This document shows positions 43,621-52,731 of a stretch of 64,000 nt of DNA, piece by piece; within the stretch, counting starts at the first letter, position 1; every line of letters begins with the position of its first letter. The stretch is from an uncultured Lachnospiraceae bacterium (GTDB taxonomy: Bacteria > Bacillota > Clostridia > Lachnospirales > Lachnospiraceae). The DNA is taken from assembly GCA_910587095.1 (NCBI GenBank), contig CAJUMJ010000037.1, positions 1-64,000 of the forward strand, in the 5' to 3' direction. Under the pieces are notes generated by a model, which was not told the origin of the DNA, did no database searches, and saw only the letters and a list, made by a program, of their open reading frames with translations. Position numbers and translations under genes: made by a program.

Positions 43621-43676
43621 GGAGTTGCTTTGCAACTCCGTTTCACTTGAGAGAATGCCCAAAAAGCGGCATTCTC
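43621..43676 (+). repeat. Two hairpins between relA and the MBL gene
   Basis: GGAGTTGCTTTGCAACTCC at 43621-43639 and GAGAATGCC / GGCATTCTC at 43651-43676 each form a stem. Neither is followed by a T tract, so they may be mRNA-processing or attenuation structures. Confidence 0.5.
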
Positions 43677-43706
43677 CGAAAACTGGAATCATAAAGGAGA
43701 CGGAAA

Positions 43707-44339
43707 ATGTCAGATTTAAAAATCGGCAGGCTGATGCTAGGCATCTGCCAGACGAACTGTTATTTTGTATATAAGGAGGGCACGAAGGACGTCATTTTCT
43801 TCGACCCGGCCGACAAGGGCGACTACATTTACGAGACGCTTCAGGAGAAGGGATTTCAGGTGAAAGGGATTCTTCTGACGCACGCACATTTTGACCATAT
43901 ATGGGGCTGCAACAGACTGCGGGAGCTGTCAGGCGCGCCGGTTTATGCCTATGAGGCGGAAAAACCGCTTTGCGAGGACGCGGTCACCAATGTTTCCGAT
44001 CAGGTGGGAAGGCCTTACACGGTAGTTCCTGACAGATATCTGAAGGAGGGCGAGGAGATCACGATAGAGGACATGACCTGTAAGCTGATCGCCACGCCGG
44101 GACATACGGTGGGGAGTTGCTGCTATTATTTTGAGGAGGCGGGCATACTCGTTGCCGGGGATACGCTTTTTCAGGAATCGGTCGGCAGGACGGATCTGGC
44201 GACGGGCAGCATGAGCGCACTGACCAGATCGGTCAAAGACAAGCTGTTCGCGCTGCCCGACGAGACGAAAGTTTATCCCGGACACGGGGAGTTTACTACC
44301 ATCGGGCACGAGAAGATGTATAATCCGTTTGTGCAGTGA
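43707..44339 (+). CDS. MBL-fold metal-dependent hydrolase (glyoxalase II-like)
   Basis: This 210-aa protein has the metallo-beta-lactamase fold with the metal motif THAHFDHIWG near residue 60, then TPGHTVGSCCY, VAGDTLFQESVGR and a final YPGHGEFTTIGHE. It belongs to the GloB-like group that hydrolyses thioesters such as S-lactoylglutathione or related substrates. In Clostridia it commonly follows relA, as here. Clostridia often lack glutathione, so its natural substrate is uncertain. AAAGGAGAC precedes the ATG. Confidence 0.9.
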   Translation: MSDLKIGRLMLGICQTNCYFVYKEGTKDVIFFDPADKGDYIYETLQEKGFQVKGILLTHAHFDHIWGCNRLRELSGAPVYAYEAEKPLCEDAVTNVSDQVGRPYTVVPDRYLKEGEEITIEDMTCKLIATPGHTVGSCCYYFEEAGILVAGDTLFQESVGRTDLATGSMSALTRSVKDKLFALPDETKVYPGHGEFTTIGHEKMYNPFVQ

Positions 44340-44371
44340 CAAATGCAGCGGATGAAAGCAAAGCTGGCGGT

Positions 44372-44405
44372 CGGCCGACGTATGGGGTTCGGAATACGTC
44401 GGCCG
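44372..44405. repeat. GC-rich inverted repeat
   Basis: CGGCCGACGTAT and ATACGTCGGCCG flank a 10-base loop, 33 bases after the MBL stop. No T tract follows. It could still slow or end transcription, but I call it only a hairpin. Confidence 0.55.
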
Positions 44406-44415
44406 AAGGCGTCGG

Positions 44416-44562
44416 ATGAATAGAGGAAAAATGGACGAAAGATGGGCGATTGCAGAGACTGTGGATCGCCTGTTTCGGCGTAACGGGCGCAAAGTGTCAA
44501 ATATCGGCGGGACTAAGGCTGCGGGAGCGGAAGAAAACGGCGGCGGCAAAGCGGGAGAATGA
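44416..44562 (+). CDS. Possible 48-residue ORF
   Basis: An ATG at 44416 opens a short frame (RWAIAETVDRLFRRNGRK) ending four bases before the TraX gene. An internal ATG at 44431 has AGAGGAAAA ahead. The peptide has no recognised family and could be chance. Confidence 0.25.
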   Translation: MNRGKMDERWAIAETVDRLFRRNGRKVSNIGGTKAAGAEENGGGKAGE

Positions 44563-44565
44563 TAT

Positions 44566-45324
44566 ATGGACGGACAGATACAGACGGCCGCGGGAAGCGG
44601 GCTGCGGGTGTTAAACCGCGACGTAATCAAATATATGGCCATGTTCACTATGCTGCTCAACCATATCGCGCATGTCTTTTTGGCGGAGGGGACGCAGATC
44701 TATGAACTGTTGGAGGATATCGGTTTCTTTACGGCTCCGGTGATGTGTTACTTCATGGTGGAGGGATATGAATATACTCGCTCCAAAGTCAGATACGGGC
44801 TGAGGCTGCTCTTGTTTGCGCTTTTCTCGCAGATTCCGTTTTTGCTGGCTTTCGGGCAGGGTGGTTTTAACATGATTTACACGCTGCTTTGCTGTTTCCT
44901 GATTCTTGTGGTGATGGAACGGGTGAGCAGCCCGGCGCTTCGGTCTGTGCTCGGCGCGCTGCTCGTTTTGGCGACGGCTGTCGGGGATTGGGCGGTGGTC
45001 GCGCCGGTTCTCACGATTTTTTTGGCTAACGGCAGAGGGGACAGGAGGAGGACGGCTCTCGGATTCGGAGCCGGGTATGTGTTTTTTGTGGTATTAAACG
45101 TCCAGCGTTACATGTTTGGGGTGCAGGGAGACTGGACAGTGTATGCCGTTACCCACGCGGCGCTTTCAGGGCTTGGCATCCTTGCGGCGGCGGTCGTGAT
45201 ATTGGTATTTTACAACGGCGAGAGGGCAAAAAAGGGCAAAAATTTTTCCAAATGGTTTTTCTATATCTTTTATCCGGCGCATCTGCTTATCCTGTACCTG
45301 ATAAAAACGGTTTACATAATGTAA
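44566..45324 (+). CDS. TraX family membrane protein
   Basis: This 252-aa protein has about seven membrane helices. It starts with LNRDVIKYMAMFTMLLNHIA and has MCYFMVEGYEYTRSKVRYGL, both typical of the TraX/acyltransferase-like family. In F plasmids TraX acetylates pilin. Chromosomal Firmicutes homologues have no proven role and may modify cell-surface polymers. It seems complete. A spaced GGGAG site precedes the ATG. The next gene begins 48 bases later. Confidence 0.88.
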   Translation: MDGQIQTAAGSGLRVLNRDVIKYMAMFTMLLNHIAHVFLAEGTQIYELLEDIGFFTAPVMCYFMVEGYEYTRSKVRYGLRLLLFALFSQIPFLLAFGQGGFNMIYTLLCCFLILVVMERVSSPALRSVLGALLVLATAVGDWAVVAPVLTIFLANGRGDRRRTALGFGAGYVFFVVLNVQRYMFGVQGDWTVYAVTHAALSGLGILAAAVVILVFYNGERAKKGKNFSKWFFYIFYPAHLLILYLIKTVYIM

Positions 45325-45372
45325 TTTATAATATAAGAACAGAGTGAATTTATGTGGAAAGGAAGGTTCGGA

Positions 45373-46689
45373 ATGGCGGCAGTGGGAAAAGATGTCAAAA
45401 AGCAGAAAATTCAGAGCATAGCGGATCAGATTCTGCGCCTCTCCCATGACAGTCTGTTGGTCAATATGCGCTTTCTGGATGTGGCGCTTTCCAGGCTTCC
45501 GGTGACTTGTATGGCGGATATGGGAGCTCATGTTTTCGACGGGGAAGGGCTTGTGTGTGATCCGCTTCTTCTTGTCAGGCAGTATGAGAAGGAGACTGCG
45601 AGCGCGGTGCGGCTCTATCTGCACACGCTTTTGCACGCTGTGTTTTATCACGGCTTAAAGACGGATAAGATGAACCATGACTATTGGGATATGGCGACGG
45701 ATATCGCCGTGGAGGCGGCGATTCTGGACATTGACCTGCACGCGGCGAGGCTCTCCGATGACGAGGAGTTAAAAGGCCGCCTTGTGCTTTTGAAAAAGCA
45801 GGCGGGGGGCTTGAGCGCGGAAAAGATTTACCGGCACTTTCGGATTGAGGAGCCTTCCTCGAAGGCGGTGACGGACTGGCGCAGGTTATGTAAGAGGGAC
45901 GAGCACATTTACTGGAACCGGAAGGAGGAGCTGAATCTTTCCCAGTCGGAGTGGCGCAAGGTCAGCGAACGGATCCGGGCGGATTTAAAGAGTTTCAGCA
46001 AGGACAGAAACAACGCGGAGAGCATTACCGAAAATCTGGAGGAGGCCGTCAGGGAACGCTATGATTACACGGCTTTTTTGAGGCGGTTTATGGCAATGGG
46101 GGAGGCCATGCGGGTGAACGACGAGGAGTTCGACCATATTTTTTACACCTATGGGCTTAGCACCTACGGGAATATGCCGCTGGTGGAACCGTTGGAATAT
46201 CAGGAGACTCATAAGATCAAGGACTTTGTGATTGCCATCGATACCTCCGCATCCTGCAGGGGAGCGACGGTACAGGCGTTTCTCAAAAAGACCTACAACA
46301 TTATGGGGGAGAGCGAGAATTTTTTTTCGAAGATCAACGTCCATATTATCCAGTGCGACAGCCAGGTGCAGCAGGACGTGAAGATAACGGAGCGGGCTGA
46401 GTTTGACGCCTTTTTGAAAAACGGGAAGCTGACAGGATTCGGGTCCACCGACTTTAGGCCGGTGTTTGAATATGTGGATGAACTTCTGGCTGCGGGGGAG
46501 TTTGAGGATCTGAAAGGGCTTCTCTATTTTACGGACGGTTATGGGATTTACCCGGATCATATGCCTGCCTACGAAACCGCCTTTGTGTTTCTTGGGGAGG
46601 ATGAGCAGGCGCCGAAGGTGCCGCCCTGGTCGATCAAAATCGTACTTGACGAGGAGCAATTGGAAGGAGAGGAACCGGAGGGACAATGA
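45373..46689 (+). CDS. VWA-like (DUF2201) protein
   Basis: This 438-aa protein has an N-terminal DUF2201-like metallopeptidase-type domain and a C-terminal von Willebrand A-like domain with the metal-ion site DTSAS near residue 290 (FVIAIDTSASCRGATVQAF) and later FGSTDFRPVF. The N-domain shows YLHTLLHAVFYH where HExxH would be expected, so the catalytic Glu seems lost. I prefer the ATG at 45373 after GGAAGG. Its stop overlaps the ATG of a MoxR-type ATPase. VWA/MoxR pairs act together as chaperone-like assemblers or metal inserters; the client is unknown. Confidence 0.87.
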   Translation: MAAVGKDVKKQKIQSIADQILRLSHDSLLVNMRFLDVALSRLPVTCMADMGAHVFDGEGLVCDPLLLVRQYEKETASAVRLYLHTLLHAVFYHGLKTDKMNHDYWDMATDIAVEAAILDIDLHAARLSDDEELKGRLVLLKKQAGGLSAEKIYRHFRIEEPSSKAVTDWRRLCKRDEHIYWNRKEELNLSQSEWRKVSERIRADLKSFSKDRNNAESITENLEEAVRERYDYTAFLRRFMAMGEAMRVNDEEFDHIFYTYGLSTYGNMPLVEPLEYQETHKIKDFVIAIDTSASCRGATVQAFLKKTYNIMGESENFFSKINVHIIQCDSQVQQDVKITERAEFDAFLKNGKLTGFGSTDFRPVFEYVDELLAAGEFEDLKGLLYFTDGYGIYPDHMPAYETAFVFLGEDEQAPKVPPWSIKIVLDEEQLEGEEPEGQ

Positions 46690-48200
46690 ACATCAGTGAA
46701 GCGAAAAAGTATATCAAGGATTCCGTGAAAATTTATTTGAAGAAGGATGAGGAGGGAGAGTATCGGATACCTCTTGTCAGGCAGCGTCCCATCTTTCTTC
46801 TTGGCGCGCCGGGTATCGGCAAGACGGCTATTATGGAGCAGATCGCGCAGGAGCTTGGAATTGCGCTTGTCTCCTATTCCATGACACACCACACAAGACA
46901 GTCCGCGCTGGGGCTTCCCTTTATCGTACACAGGAAGTACGGGGAGCTTTCCTGTGATGTGTCGGAGTATACTATGAGTGAGATCATCGCCTCGGTTTAC
47001 GATGTGATGGAAAAGAGCGGCATCAGAGAGGGGATTCTTTTCCTGGATGAGATAAACTGTGTTTCGGAGACGCTTGCGCCGTCCATGCTGCAGTTTTTAC
47101 AGTACAAAATTTTCGGCAGACATCAGGTGCCGGAGGGGTGGATCATCGTTACGGCGGGCAATCCGCCGGAATACAATAAGTCGGTGCGGGAGTTCGACGT
47201 GGTGACTTTAGACCGCATGAAGATTCTCGAGGTGGAGGCCGACTATGAGAGCTGGCGTACGTATGCGGGAGACAGGAATATCCACACGGCGGTACTCAAT
47301 TATCTGGATATGAAGAAGGAAGACTTTTATCTGGTGGAAACCACGGTCCGGGGAAAGAGCTATGTCACTGCCAGAGGTTGGGAAGATCTGGCGCAGATGC
47401 TTGTTCTCTACGAGGAGGAGGGACTTGGCGTGGAGGAATCCCTGATCGGGCAATATCTGAGAAACGATCGGGTGGCCAGGGAATTTTGCGCCTACTACGA
47501 CCTTTACAGGAAATACCAGAGAGATTACAGGGTGGAGGATATCTTTGACGGAACGGTCAGCGAGCAGGTGAAAGACCGGGCGAGAAAGGCGGGCTTTGAC
47601 GAGCGCCTTTCCCTGATGGGGATGCTTCTTGACAGACTGCGGCAGGAGTTAAAGGAAAACGGGCAAAGAGCCAGGCTCTTAAAGGATCTGATGAATCCCC
47701 TTCGTGCGTTTAAGGAGAGAGCGGCGGGGGAGGAAGTCTCCGGGCTTGCGGCAATCTTAAACCAGCAGGCAGACGGCCGGGAGCAGGCTGCGGTTTCCCT
47801 GACAAACGCAGGCGTTTTATCGGTGGAGGAGAAGCAAAAAGGCCGGGTGATCGTCAGATTTTTAAGGGAGAGCGCCAGGGAGATTCTGACAGAGGGCGCA
47901 TCCGACAGCGACGAGGCTTTTTTGCTGGTCAAGGGGCGCTTTGACAGGATGGTCGAGGAATACAAAGCGGATACGAGGCGGGAGCAGGAGAGGCTGCACA
48001 ACCTTTTTGTTTTTGTGGAGGATACCTTCGGCGAAGGAAACGAGATGCTTCTTCTTGTGACGGAGTGCACGGTGCAGGCGGACTGCGCGGCGTTTATCAA
48101 CGCTTACGGATGTGAGGACTATGTGAGGCACAATGAAGGGCTGATGCTGACGGAGCGAAGCGACGTGCTTCTGGAGGAAATAAGGGAGCTTATTTTGTGA
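46686..48200 (+). CDS. MoxR-like AAA+ ATPase
   Basis: This 504-aa AAA+ protein has Walker A FLLGAPGIGKTAIMEQ near residue 40, Walker B GILFLDEINCV near 120, and the sensor segment WIIVTAGNPPEYNKS near 155-170. A further ~250 residues of mostly helical C-terminus follow. MoxR ATPases work with VWA proteins, and the neighbouring DUF2201 gene overlaps it by four bases. The two should form one complex. It is longer than a minimal MoxR (about 330 aa) because of the C-terminal extension. Confidence 0.9.
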   Translation: MNISEAKKYIKDSVKIYLKKDEEGEYRIPLVRQRPIFLLGAPGIGKTAIMEQIAQELGIALVSYSMTHHTRQSALGLPFIVHRKYGELSCDVSEYTMSEIIASVYDVMEKSGIREGILFLDEINCVSETLAPSMLQFLQYKIFGRHQVPEGWIIVTAGNPPEYNKSVREFDVVTLDRMKILEVEADYESWRTYAGDRNIHTAVLNYLDMKKEDFYLVETTVRGKSYVTARGWEDLAQMLVLYEEEGLGVEESLIGQYLRNDRVAREFCAYYDLYRKYQRDYRVEDIFDGTVSEQVKDRARKAGFDERLSLMGMLLDRLRQELKENGQRARLLKDLMNPLRAFKERAAGEEVSGLAAILNQQADGREQAAVSLTNAGVLSVEEKQKGRVIVRFLRESAREILTEGASDSDEAFLLVKGRFDRMVEEYKADTRREQERLHNLFVFVEDTFGEGNEMLLLVTECTVQADCAAFINAYGCEDYVRHNEGLMLTERSDVLLEEIRELIL

Positions 48201-48267
48201 TGCGGCCGGGAATGTAAAATACACGTTTCTTATCATTTCGGCAGGAAGCTATGGCATGGAGGCTTGT

Positions 48268-49170
48268 ATGGAGAGGAAGGAAGAGACAACAAGACAGGGG
48301 TGCCTGCAATATGAAATTGTATCGGGGACGGCGGTTTTGACAGGCTACAGCGGGCGGGATACGTCCGTTGTGATCCCGGAGTCGGCGGATGGCTTTCCCG
48401 TGGTCTGGATTGGGAAAAAGGCTTTTTTGAGCAACAAGACGCTGCGCCGGATCAAACTGCCTGACTCCCTTGCGGGAATCGGGGACTGGGCTTTTGCTTA
48501 CTGCGGGGCGCTTGAGTCCGTGACGCTTCCCTACCGTAAACTGGAAATAGGGCAGGGCGTGTTCAAGGAGTGCCATTCTCTTTCTCAGATCAGAAACAGC
48601 GCTGACATGGAGGCGCGGGAGGACATTGCCTGCCTGCTTGCGGCTACGGTTGGGCTTCTGGACGCGTTCTATCTGTTTACGCCGGAAAGCGCGGGAGCGG
48701 AGAGCTGGCTTGCCGGTTTTGACGCCAGGGCGGCGACGCAGATGGGGCTTGCGGATAACGAGGGATTTTCCAAAATGCTGCTTTGCGGCGAGGAGGACTG
48801 TGGCAGCAGGGACACGGACGTCGGTTACTATATGGAGCAGAGAAGGCGGGGAAAGGTGCGGCTTGCCATGCTCCGGCTTTTTCACGACTATGGGTTGAAG
48901 GCCGGTTTTCGAAAGGAGCTGGAGGAATACCTTCTGGCCCACGTGAAGGGCTGTGAGAGCGAGGAAACCTGGCGGGTGATCCTGGAGGAACACGGGGACG
49001 AGAAACCTTATTATGAACTGCTCACCGGGCTTTCGGGCGTCACGGAGAAGAACTTTCAGGGAATGATGGAGGACATGGGGGAGAGACATGCGGAGATGAA
49101 AGCCTACCTCATGCGTTATTACGACAGCCTGCGCAAGAAAGAGGACGCTTTCGCGGCGTTTGAGCTGTAA
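48268..49170 (+). CDS. BspA-type leucine-rich repeat protein
   Basis: This 300-aa protein has an N-terminal BspA-like leucine-rich repeat stretch (VVWIGKKAFLSNKTLRRIKL, then GIGDWAFAYCGALESVTL). A helical C-terminal region of about 190 residues matches nothing I know. No signal peptide or anchor is present, unlike most BspA surface proteins, so it appears cytoplasmic. I chose the ATG at 48268, six bases after GGAGG; an earlier ATG at 48256 overlaps the site. It follows the VWA/MoxR pair and may be part of that operon as an adaptor. Confidence 0.75.
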   Translation: MERKEETTRQGCLQYEIVSGTAVLTGYSGRDTSVVIPESADGFPVVWIGKKAFLSNKTLRRIKLPDSLAGIGDWAFAYCGALESVTLPYRKLEIGQGVFKECHSLSQIRNSADMEAREDIACLLAATVGLLDAFYLFTPESAGAESWLAGFDARAATQMGLADNEGFSKMLLCGEEDCGSRDTDVGYYMEQRRRGKVRLAMLRLFHDYGLKAGFRKELEEYLLAHVKGCESEETWRVILEEHGDEKPYYELLTGLSGVTEKNFQGMMEDMGERHAEMKAYLMRYYDSLRKKEDAFAAFEL

Positions 49171-49253
49171 AGCGTGTGGGAAGCGTTTCTAAAACCCGCG
49201 AAAAGGCGGCTTCGTTGAGAAGCAGGAGCGGCCGTTTGCAGCAAATTTTGGAC

Positions 49254-49282
49254 TTGCACAATGTCCGGTTCTGTGGTATGAT
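49254..49282 (+). promoter_or_regulatory. Promoter of secG
   Basis: TTGCAC at 49254-49259 and TATGAT at 49277-49282 have a 17-base spacer, about 70 bases before the secG start. Confidence 0.75.
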
Positions 49283-49352
49283 AAAATCTGCTTGACTATA
49301 AGCGGGAGATTCTGAGAGTACATTATTTTGGAATGGAGGATAAGGAATAAAA

Positions 49353-49592
49353 ATGGGCGTATTGAGAATCATACTGACTGTAATTTATATTTTAATATGT
49401 CTGGCGCTGGTTGTACTGGTGCTGATGCAGGAGGGAAAGGCAGCAGGACTCGGAGCCATAAGCGGTGCGGCGGAGACTTACTGGGGAAAGAACAAGGGCC
49501 GTTCCATGGAGGGAAAGCTCGTCAAGATCACGACAGGGCTTGCGATCGGCTTCATGGTACTTGCGGTCGTCTTAAATCTGACCATATTCTAA
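49353..49592 (+). CDS. secG: Preprotein translocase subunit SecG
   Basis: This 79-aa protein has two membrane helices and the SecG signature VLVLMQEGKAAGLGAISGAA in the loop between them. SecG is the third subunit of the SecYEG channel and aids protein export. The length is typical. The order secG - rnr - smpB - ssrA is conserved in Firmicutes. GGAGG at 49336 lies some distance ahead of the ATG, with AAGGAA closer. Confidence 0.93.
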   Translation: MGVLRIILTVIYILICLALVVLVLMQEGKAAGLGAISGAAETYWGKNKGRSMEGKLVKITTGLAIGFMVLAVVLNLTIF

Positions 49593-49604
49593 AGCGAAAC
49601 GTTG

Positions 49605-49640
49605 GAAAGCACTCTTGCACACACAGGTGAGAGTGCTTTC
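49605..49640 (+). terminator. Hairpin between secG and rnr
   Basis: GAAAGCACTCT and AGAGTGCTTTC form a perfect 11-base stem, followed by a short pyrimidine-rich tail. The T tract is weak, so it may only attenuate transcription into rnr. Confidence 0.5.
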
Positions 49641-49687
49641 TTTGCGCGAATAAGCAGAGTCAGAAGGCGGCAGGGACAGGACGCAGG

Positions 49688-51832
49688 ATGGATACACAGT
49701 TTGAAAAGAGAAAAAATTTAATATGTGAGCTTGTTTCGGAAGAGATGTATGTTCCGATGAAGGAGAAGGAGCTTGCGGCATTCATGCAGGTGTCCGCGCA
49801 GGATCGGGACGCGTTCCGAAAGATTTTGCAGGCGCTCGTCTCCGAGGGCAAAATACAGCTCACGAAACAGGGCAGGTACGTGAAGCCTGACGCAAACAGG
49901 CCCGTGGGTATCTTTATCGGTCACGCGAAGGGGTTCGGCTTTGTGGAGGTCGAGGGGTATGAGGAGGATTTCTATATCCCGGAGGATAAGGTGGGCGGCG
50001 CTTTCCATATGGACCGGGTGCAGATCGAATGTCTCCCTGCGGGAGGTAAAAAGCGTCGGGAGGCCGCTGTTTTGCGTATTCTGGAGCGGGGGACGAAGCA
50101 GCTTGTGGGAACGTATGAGCAGTCGCAAAACTTCGGCTTTGTAATCCCGGACAACAATAAGATCGGCCGGGACGTCTTTGTTCCGGCGGAGCGTTCCAGG
50201 GGAGCGGTAACGGGACACAAGGTGGTGGTGGAGCTGACTTCCTACGGGGATGAATCCCACAAACCGGAGGGCAGGGTGGTTGAGATACTCGGCCACGTGA
50301 ACGACCCGGGAGTGGATATCCTGACGGTTATCCGAGGCTATGATCTGCCGACGGAATTTGGGGAGAAAGTGATGAACCAGGCGGGGCGTGTGCCGGATGC
50401 CGTGTCCGAGGCGGACAGGGCCGGGCGGATGGATCTGCGGGACTTGCAGATGGTGACCATAGACGGTGAGGATGCAAAGGACCTGGATGACGCGGTCAGC
50501 CTGTACCGGGACGGGGAAGGGCTTTTCTGTCTCGGCGTGCATATTGCCGATGTGTCCAATTATGTACAGGAAAATTCGGCTCTCGACTGGGAAGCTCTGG
50601 AGCGGGGAACGAGCGTTTATCTGGTGGACAGGGTAATTCCTATGCTGCCGCACAGACTTTCCAACGGAATCTGTTCCCTCAACGAGGGCGTCGACAGGCT
50701 GGCTCTGAGCTGCCTGATGACCATAGACCAGAAGGGAGAGGTGAAGGATTACCGGATTGCGGAGACGGTGATACGAGTCGACCGCAGGATGTCCTACACT
50801 ACGGTCAGAAAGATTCTGGAGGATAAGGATGAGGCGGCGCGGAAGGAATACGGGACTTTTGTTTCCATGTTTGAGCAGATGGAGGAACTGGCGGCTCTGC
50901 TCAGGACAAAAAGGCATAAGCGCGGTTCTATAGACTTTGATTTCGCGGAGAGTAAGATTTTTCTGGACGGGAAGGGCAGACCTGTGGAAATAAAGCCATA
51001 CGAGCGCAATGTGGCGACCAGAATGATCGAGGATTTCATGCTGATTGCCAACGAGACGGTAGCGCAGCACTTTTTCTGGCAGGAGATGCCGTTTGTGTAC
51101 CGGACGCACGAGAAGCCCGATCCGGATAAGATCAGGAAGCTTTCGGTCTTTATCAGAAATTTCGGGTATCATATCCGTCAGAAGGGGGAGGAGATCCACC
51201 CGAAGGAGCTGCAAAAGCTTTTGGATCGGATTGGCGATACGAAGGAGGAGGCGATGATAAGCCGCCTGACTTTAAGGAGTATGAAGCAGGCGAAATATAC
51301 GGTGGAGTGCACGGGGCATTTCGGCCTGGCCTGCCGGTATTACTGTCACTTTACTTCTCCCATCAGGCGATACCCCGATTTGCAGATTCACCGCATCATC
51401 AAAGAGCAGCTTCGGGGGAAACTGGACGGGGATCGTATACAACATTACGTGGAGAAGCTGCCGGAAGTGGCCAAACATGCTTCCCGGATGGAAAGACGGG
51501 CGGCCGAGGCGGAGAGGGAAACCGACAGGAGAAAGAAAGCACAGTACATGGAGGAGCGCGCGGGGGAAGTGTACGAAGGCGTGATTTCCGGCATTACGCA
51601 GTGGGGGCTCTATGTGGAGCTGCCAAATACGGTGGAGGGACTGATCCATGTGTCCACCCTGCCCGGCGATTACTTTTATTATGACGAGAGCGCTTATGAG
51701 ATGGTTGGGAAAGAAAGCGGAATTGTATACAGACTCGGGCAGAAAATTACGGTTCAGGTTAAAGGCGCGGACCGCATGGCGGGGACCATTGATTTTATGA
51801 TTCCGGAACAGACGGATACGAAACAGACGTGA
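49688..51832 (+). CDS. rnr: Ribonuclease R
   Basis: This 714-aa 3'-5' exoribonuclease has the RNase R domain order: an N-terminal winged helix, two cold-shock-like RNA-binding domains (FIGHAKGFGFVEVEG; SQNFGFVIPDNNKIG), and the catalytic RNB domain with DGEDAKDLDDAVSL near residue 257. HFTSPIRRYPDLQIHR near 555 and a C-terminal S1 domain (GVISGITQWGLYVELP near 630-645) complete it. The catalytic Asp residues are present. It degrades structured RNA and works with SmpB and tmRNA on stalled-ribosome mRNAs, whose genes follow directly. Confidence 0.96.
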   Translation: MDTQFEKRKNLICELVSEEMYVPMKEKELAAFMQVSAQDRDAFRKILQALVSEGKIQLTKQGRYVKPDANRPVGIFIGHAKGFGFVEVEGYEEDFYIPEDKVGGAFHMDRVQIECLPAGGKKRREAAVLRILERGTKQLVGTYEQSQNFGFVIPDNNKIGRDVFVPAERSRGAVTGHKVVVELTSYGDESHKPEGRVVEILGHVNDPGVDILTVIRGYDLPTEFGEKVMNQAGRVPDAVSEADRAGRMDLRDLQMVTIDGEDAKDLDDAVSLYRDGEGLFCLGVHIADVSNYVQENSALDWEALERGTSVYLVDRVIPMLPHRLSNGICSLNEGVDRLALSCLMTIDQKGEVKDYRIAETVIRVDRRMSYTTVRKILEDKDEAARKEYGTFVSMFEQMEELAALLRTKRHKRGSIDFDFAESKIFLDGKGRPVEIKPYERNVATRMIEDFMLIANETVAQHFFWQEMPFVYRTHEKPDPDKIRKLSVFIRNFGYHIRQKGEEIHPKELQKLLDRIGDTKEEAMISRLTLRSMKQAKYTVECTGHFGLACRYYCHFTSPIRRYPDLQIHRIIKEQLRGKLDGDRIQHYVEKLPEVAKHASRMERRAAEAERETDRRKKAQYMEERAGEVYEGVISGITQWGLYVELPNTVEGLIHVSTLPGDYFYYDESAYEMVGKESGIVYRLGQKITVQVKGADRMAGTIDFMIPEQTDTKQT

Positions 51833-51846
51833 GGGAGGTTGGGACT

Positions 51847-52311
51847 ATGGCAAAGGAAGCCATGAAGCTTGTGGCTAACAATAAAAAAGCTTATCACGAT
51901 TATTTCATAGAGGAAAAGTACGAGGCGGGGCTTGCCCTGCATGGCACGGAGGTGAAGTCTCTGCGCATGGGAAAGTGCAGCATTAAGGAGGCTTTTGTGC
52001 GGATTGAGAACGGGGAGGCTTTTGTATACGGGATGAATGTAAGCCCTTACGAGAAGGGGAATATTTTTAACAAGGACCCCCTTCGGGTGCGAAAGCTTTT
52101 GCTGCACAAGGCGCAGATCAGGAAACTTGCCGGAAACATGGCTTCGCAGGGCTATACGATCGTACCTTTGCAGGTTTATTTCAAGGAAGGCAGGGCGAAG
52201 ATCGAGGTGGGGTTAGCCAGGGGAAAGAAGCTTTATGACAAGAGACAGGATATTGCGAAGAAGGATTTGCGCAGGGAACACGAACGGGAATTTAAAATAA
52301 AAAATTTGTAG
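51847..52311 (+). CDS. smpB: SsrA-binding protein SmpB
   Basis: This 154-aa protein carries the SmpB signature (NNKKAYHDYFIEEKYEAGLA, then GTEVKSLRMGKCSIKE) and the basic C-terminal tail KKLYDKRQDIAKKDLRREHE. It binds tmRNA and delivers it to stalled ribosomes. I chose the ATG at 51847 after GGGAGG; an in-frame ATG-less extension reaches back over the rnr stop. The tmRNA gene follows 46 bases after its stop. Confidence 0.96.
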   Translation: MAKEAMKLVANNKKAYHDYFIEEKYEAGLALHGTEVKSLRMGKCSIKEAFVRIENGEAFVYGMNVSPYEKGNIFNKDPLRVRKLLLHKAQIRKLAGNMASQGYTIVPLQVYFKEGRAKIEVGLARGKKLYDKRQDIAKKDLRREHEREFKIKNL

Positions 52312-52328
52312 GATTAGTATTGAGAATA

Positions 52329-52337
52329 TGCTATACT
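52329..52337 (+). promoter_or_regulatory. Promoter of ssrA
   Basis: TGCTATACT is an extended -10 element (TG-N-TATACT) ending 20 bases before the mature tmRNA 5' end. No good -35 box lies at the usual distance, which fits an extended -10 promoter. Confidence 0.55.
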
Positions 52338-52357
52338 GTCAGTAGTAAAACATTTTT

Positions 52358-52704
52358 GGGCCAGTCAAGGTTTCGACAGGGGTCTTGCAGCTGGAGAAGC
52401 TATCCGCAGGCTGATGCGTCAAATCGCAAACTTAAATACAAACGCTGAAGATAATTTAGCATACGCTGCCTAATGGCAGCTGTCCGCCTTAGCGCACCTA
52501 CACGTTAAGAACCGGGCATCGACTATGTGGGAAACGACGCAGGGGACGCCTCTTACCTGCGGGCGTATCAGAGGCTACCGAATCCATGGGGGTGTCGCTC
52601 TCCGCATGGAGGAGGGAATGAGGAGCAATCCGAAATGAGTGACTATGATAGTAGAAGGACAGGGAATGGGCTTCTGGACACGGGTTCGACTCCCGTCTGG
52701 TCCA
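52358..52704 (+). ncRNA. ssrA: Transfer-messenger RNA (tmRNA)
   Basis: The 5' end GGGCCAG pairs with CTGGTCC at the 3' end, with one G-U pair, to form the tRNA-like acceptor. The T-arm CGGGTTCGACTCCCG lies at 52681-52695. The tag frame at 52426-52473 encodes ANLNTNAEDNLAYAA followed by TAA; the AA end is the standard degradation signal. The gene is about 347 bases and lies directly downstream of smpB, the classic partner. The CCA end is not encoded. Confidence 0.95.
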
Positions 52705-52731
52705 TTATAAGCGGGGGAGAGAGGGGTTACT

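Noticed and set aside
49718..51214. 498-aa open frame on the minus strand
   Set aside because: It lies fully inside rnr on the other strand and has no family features.
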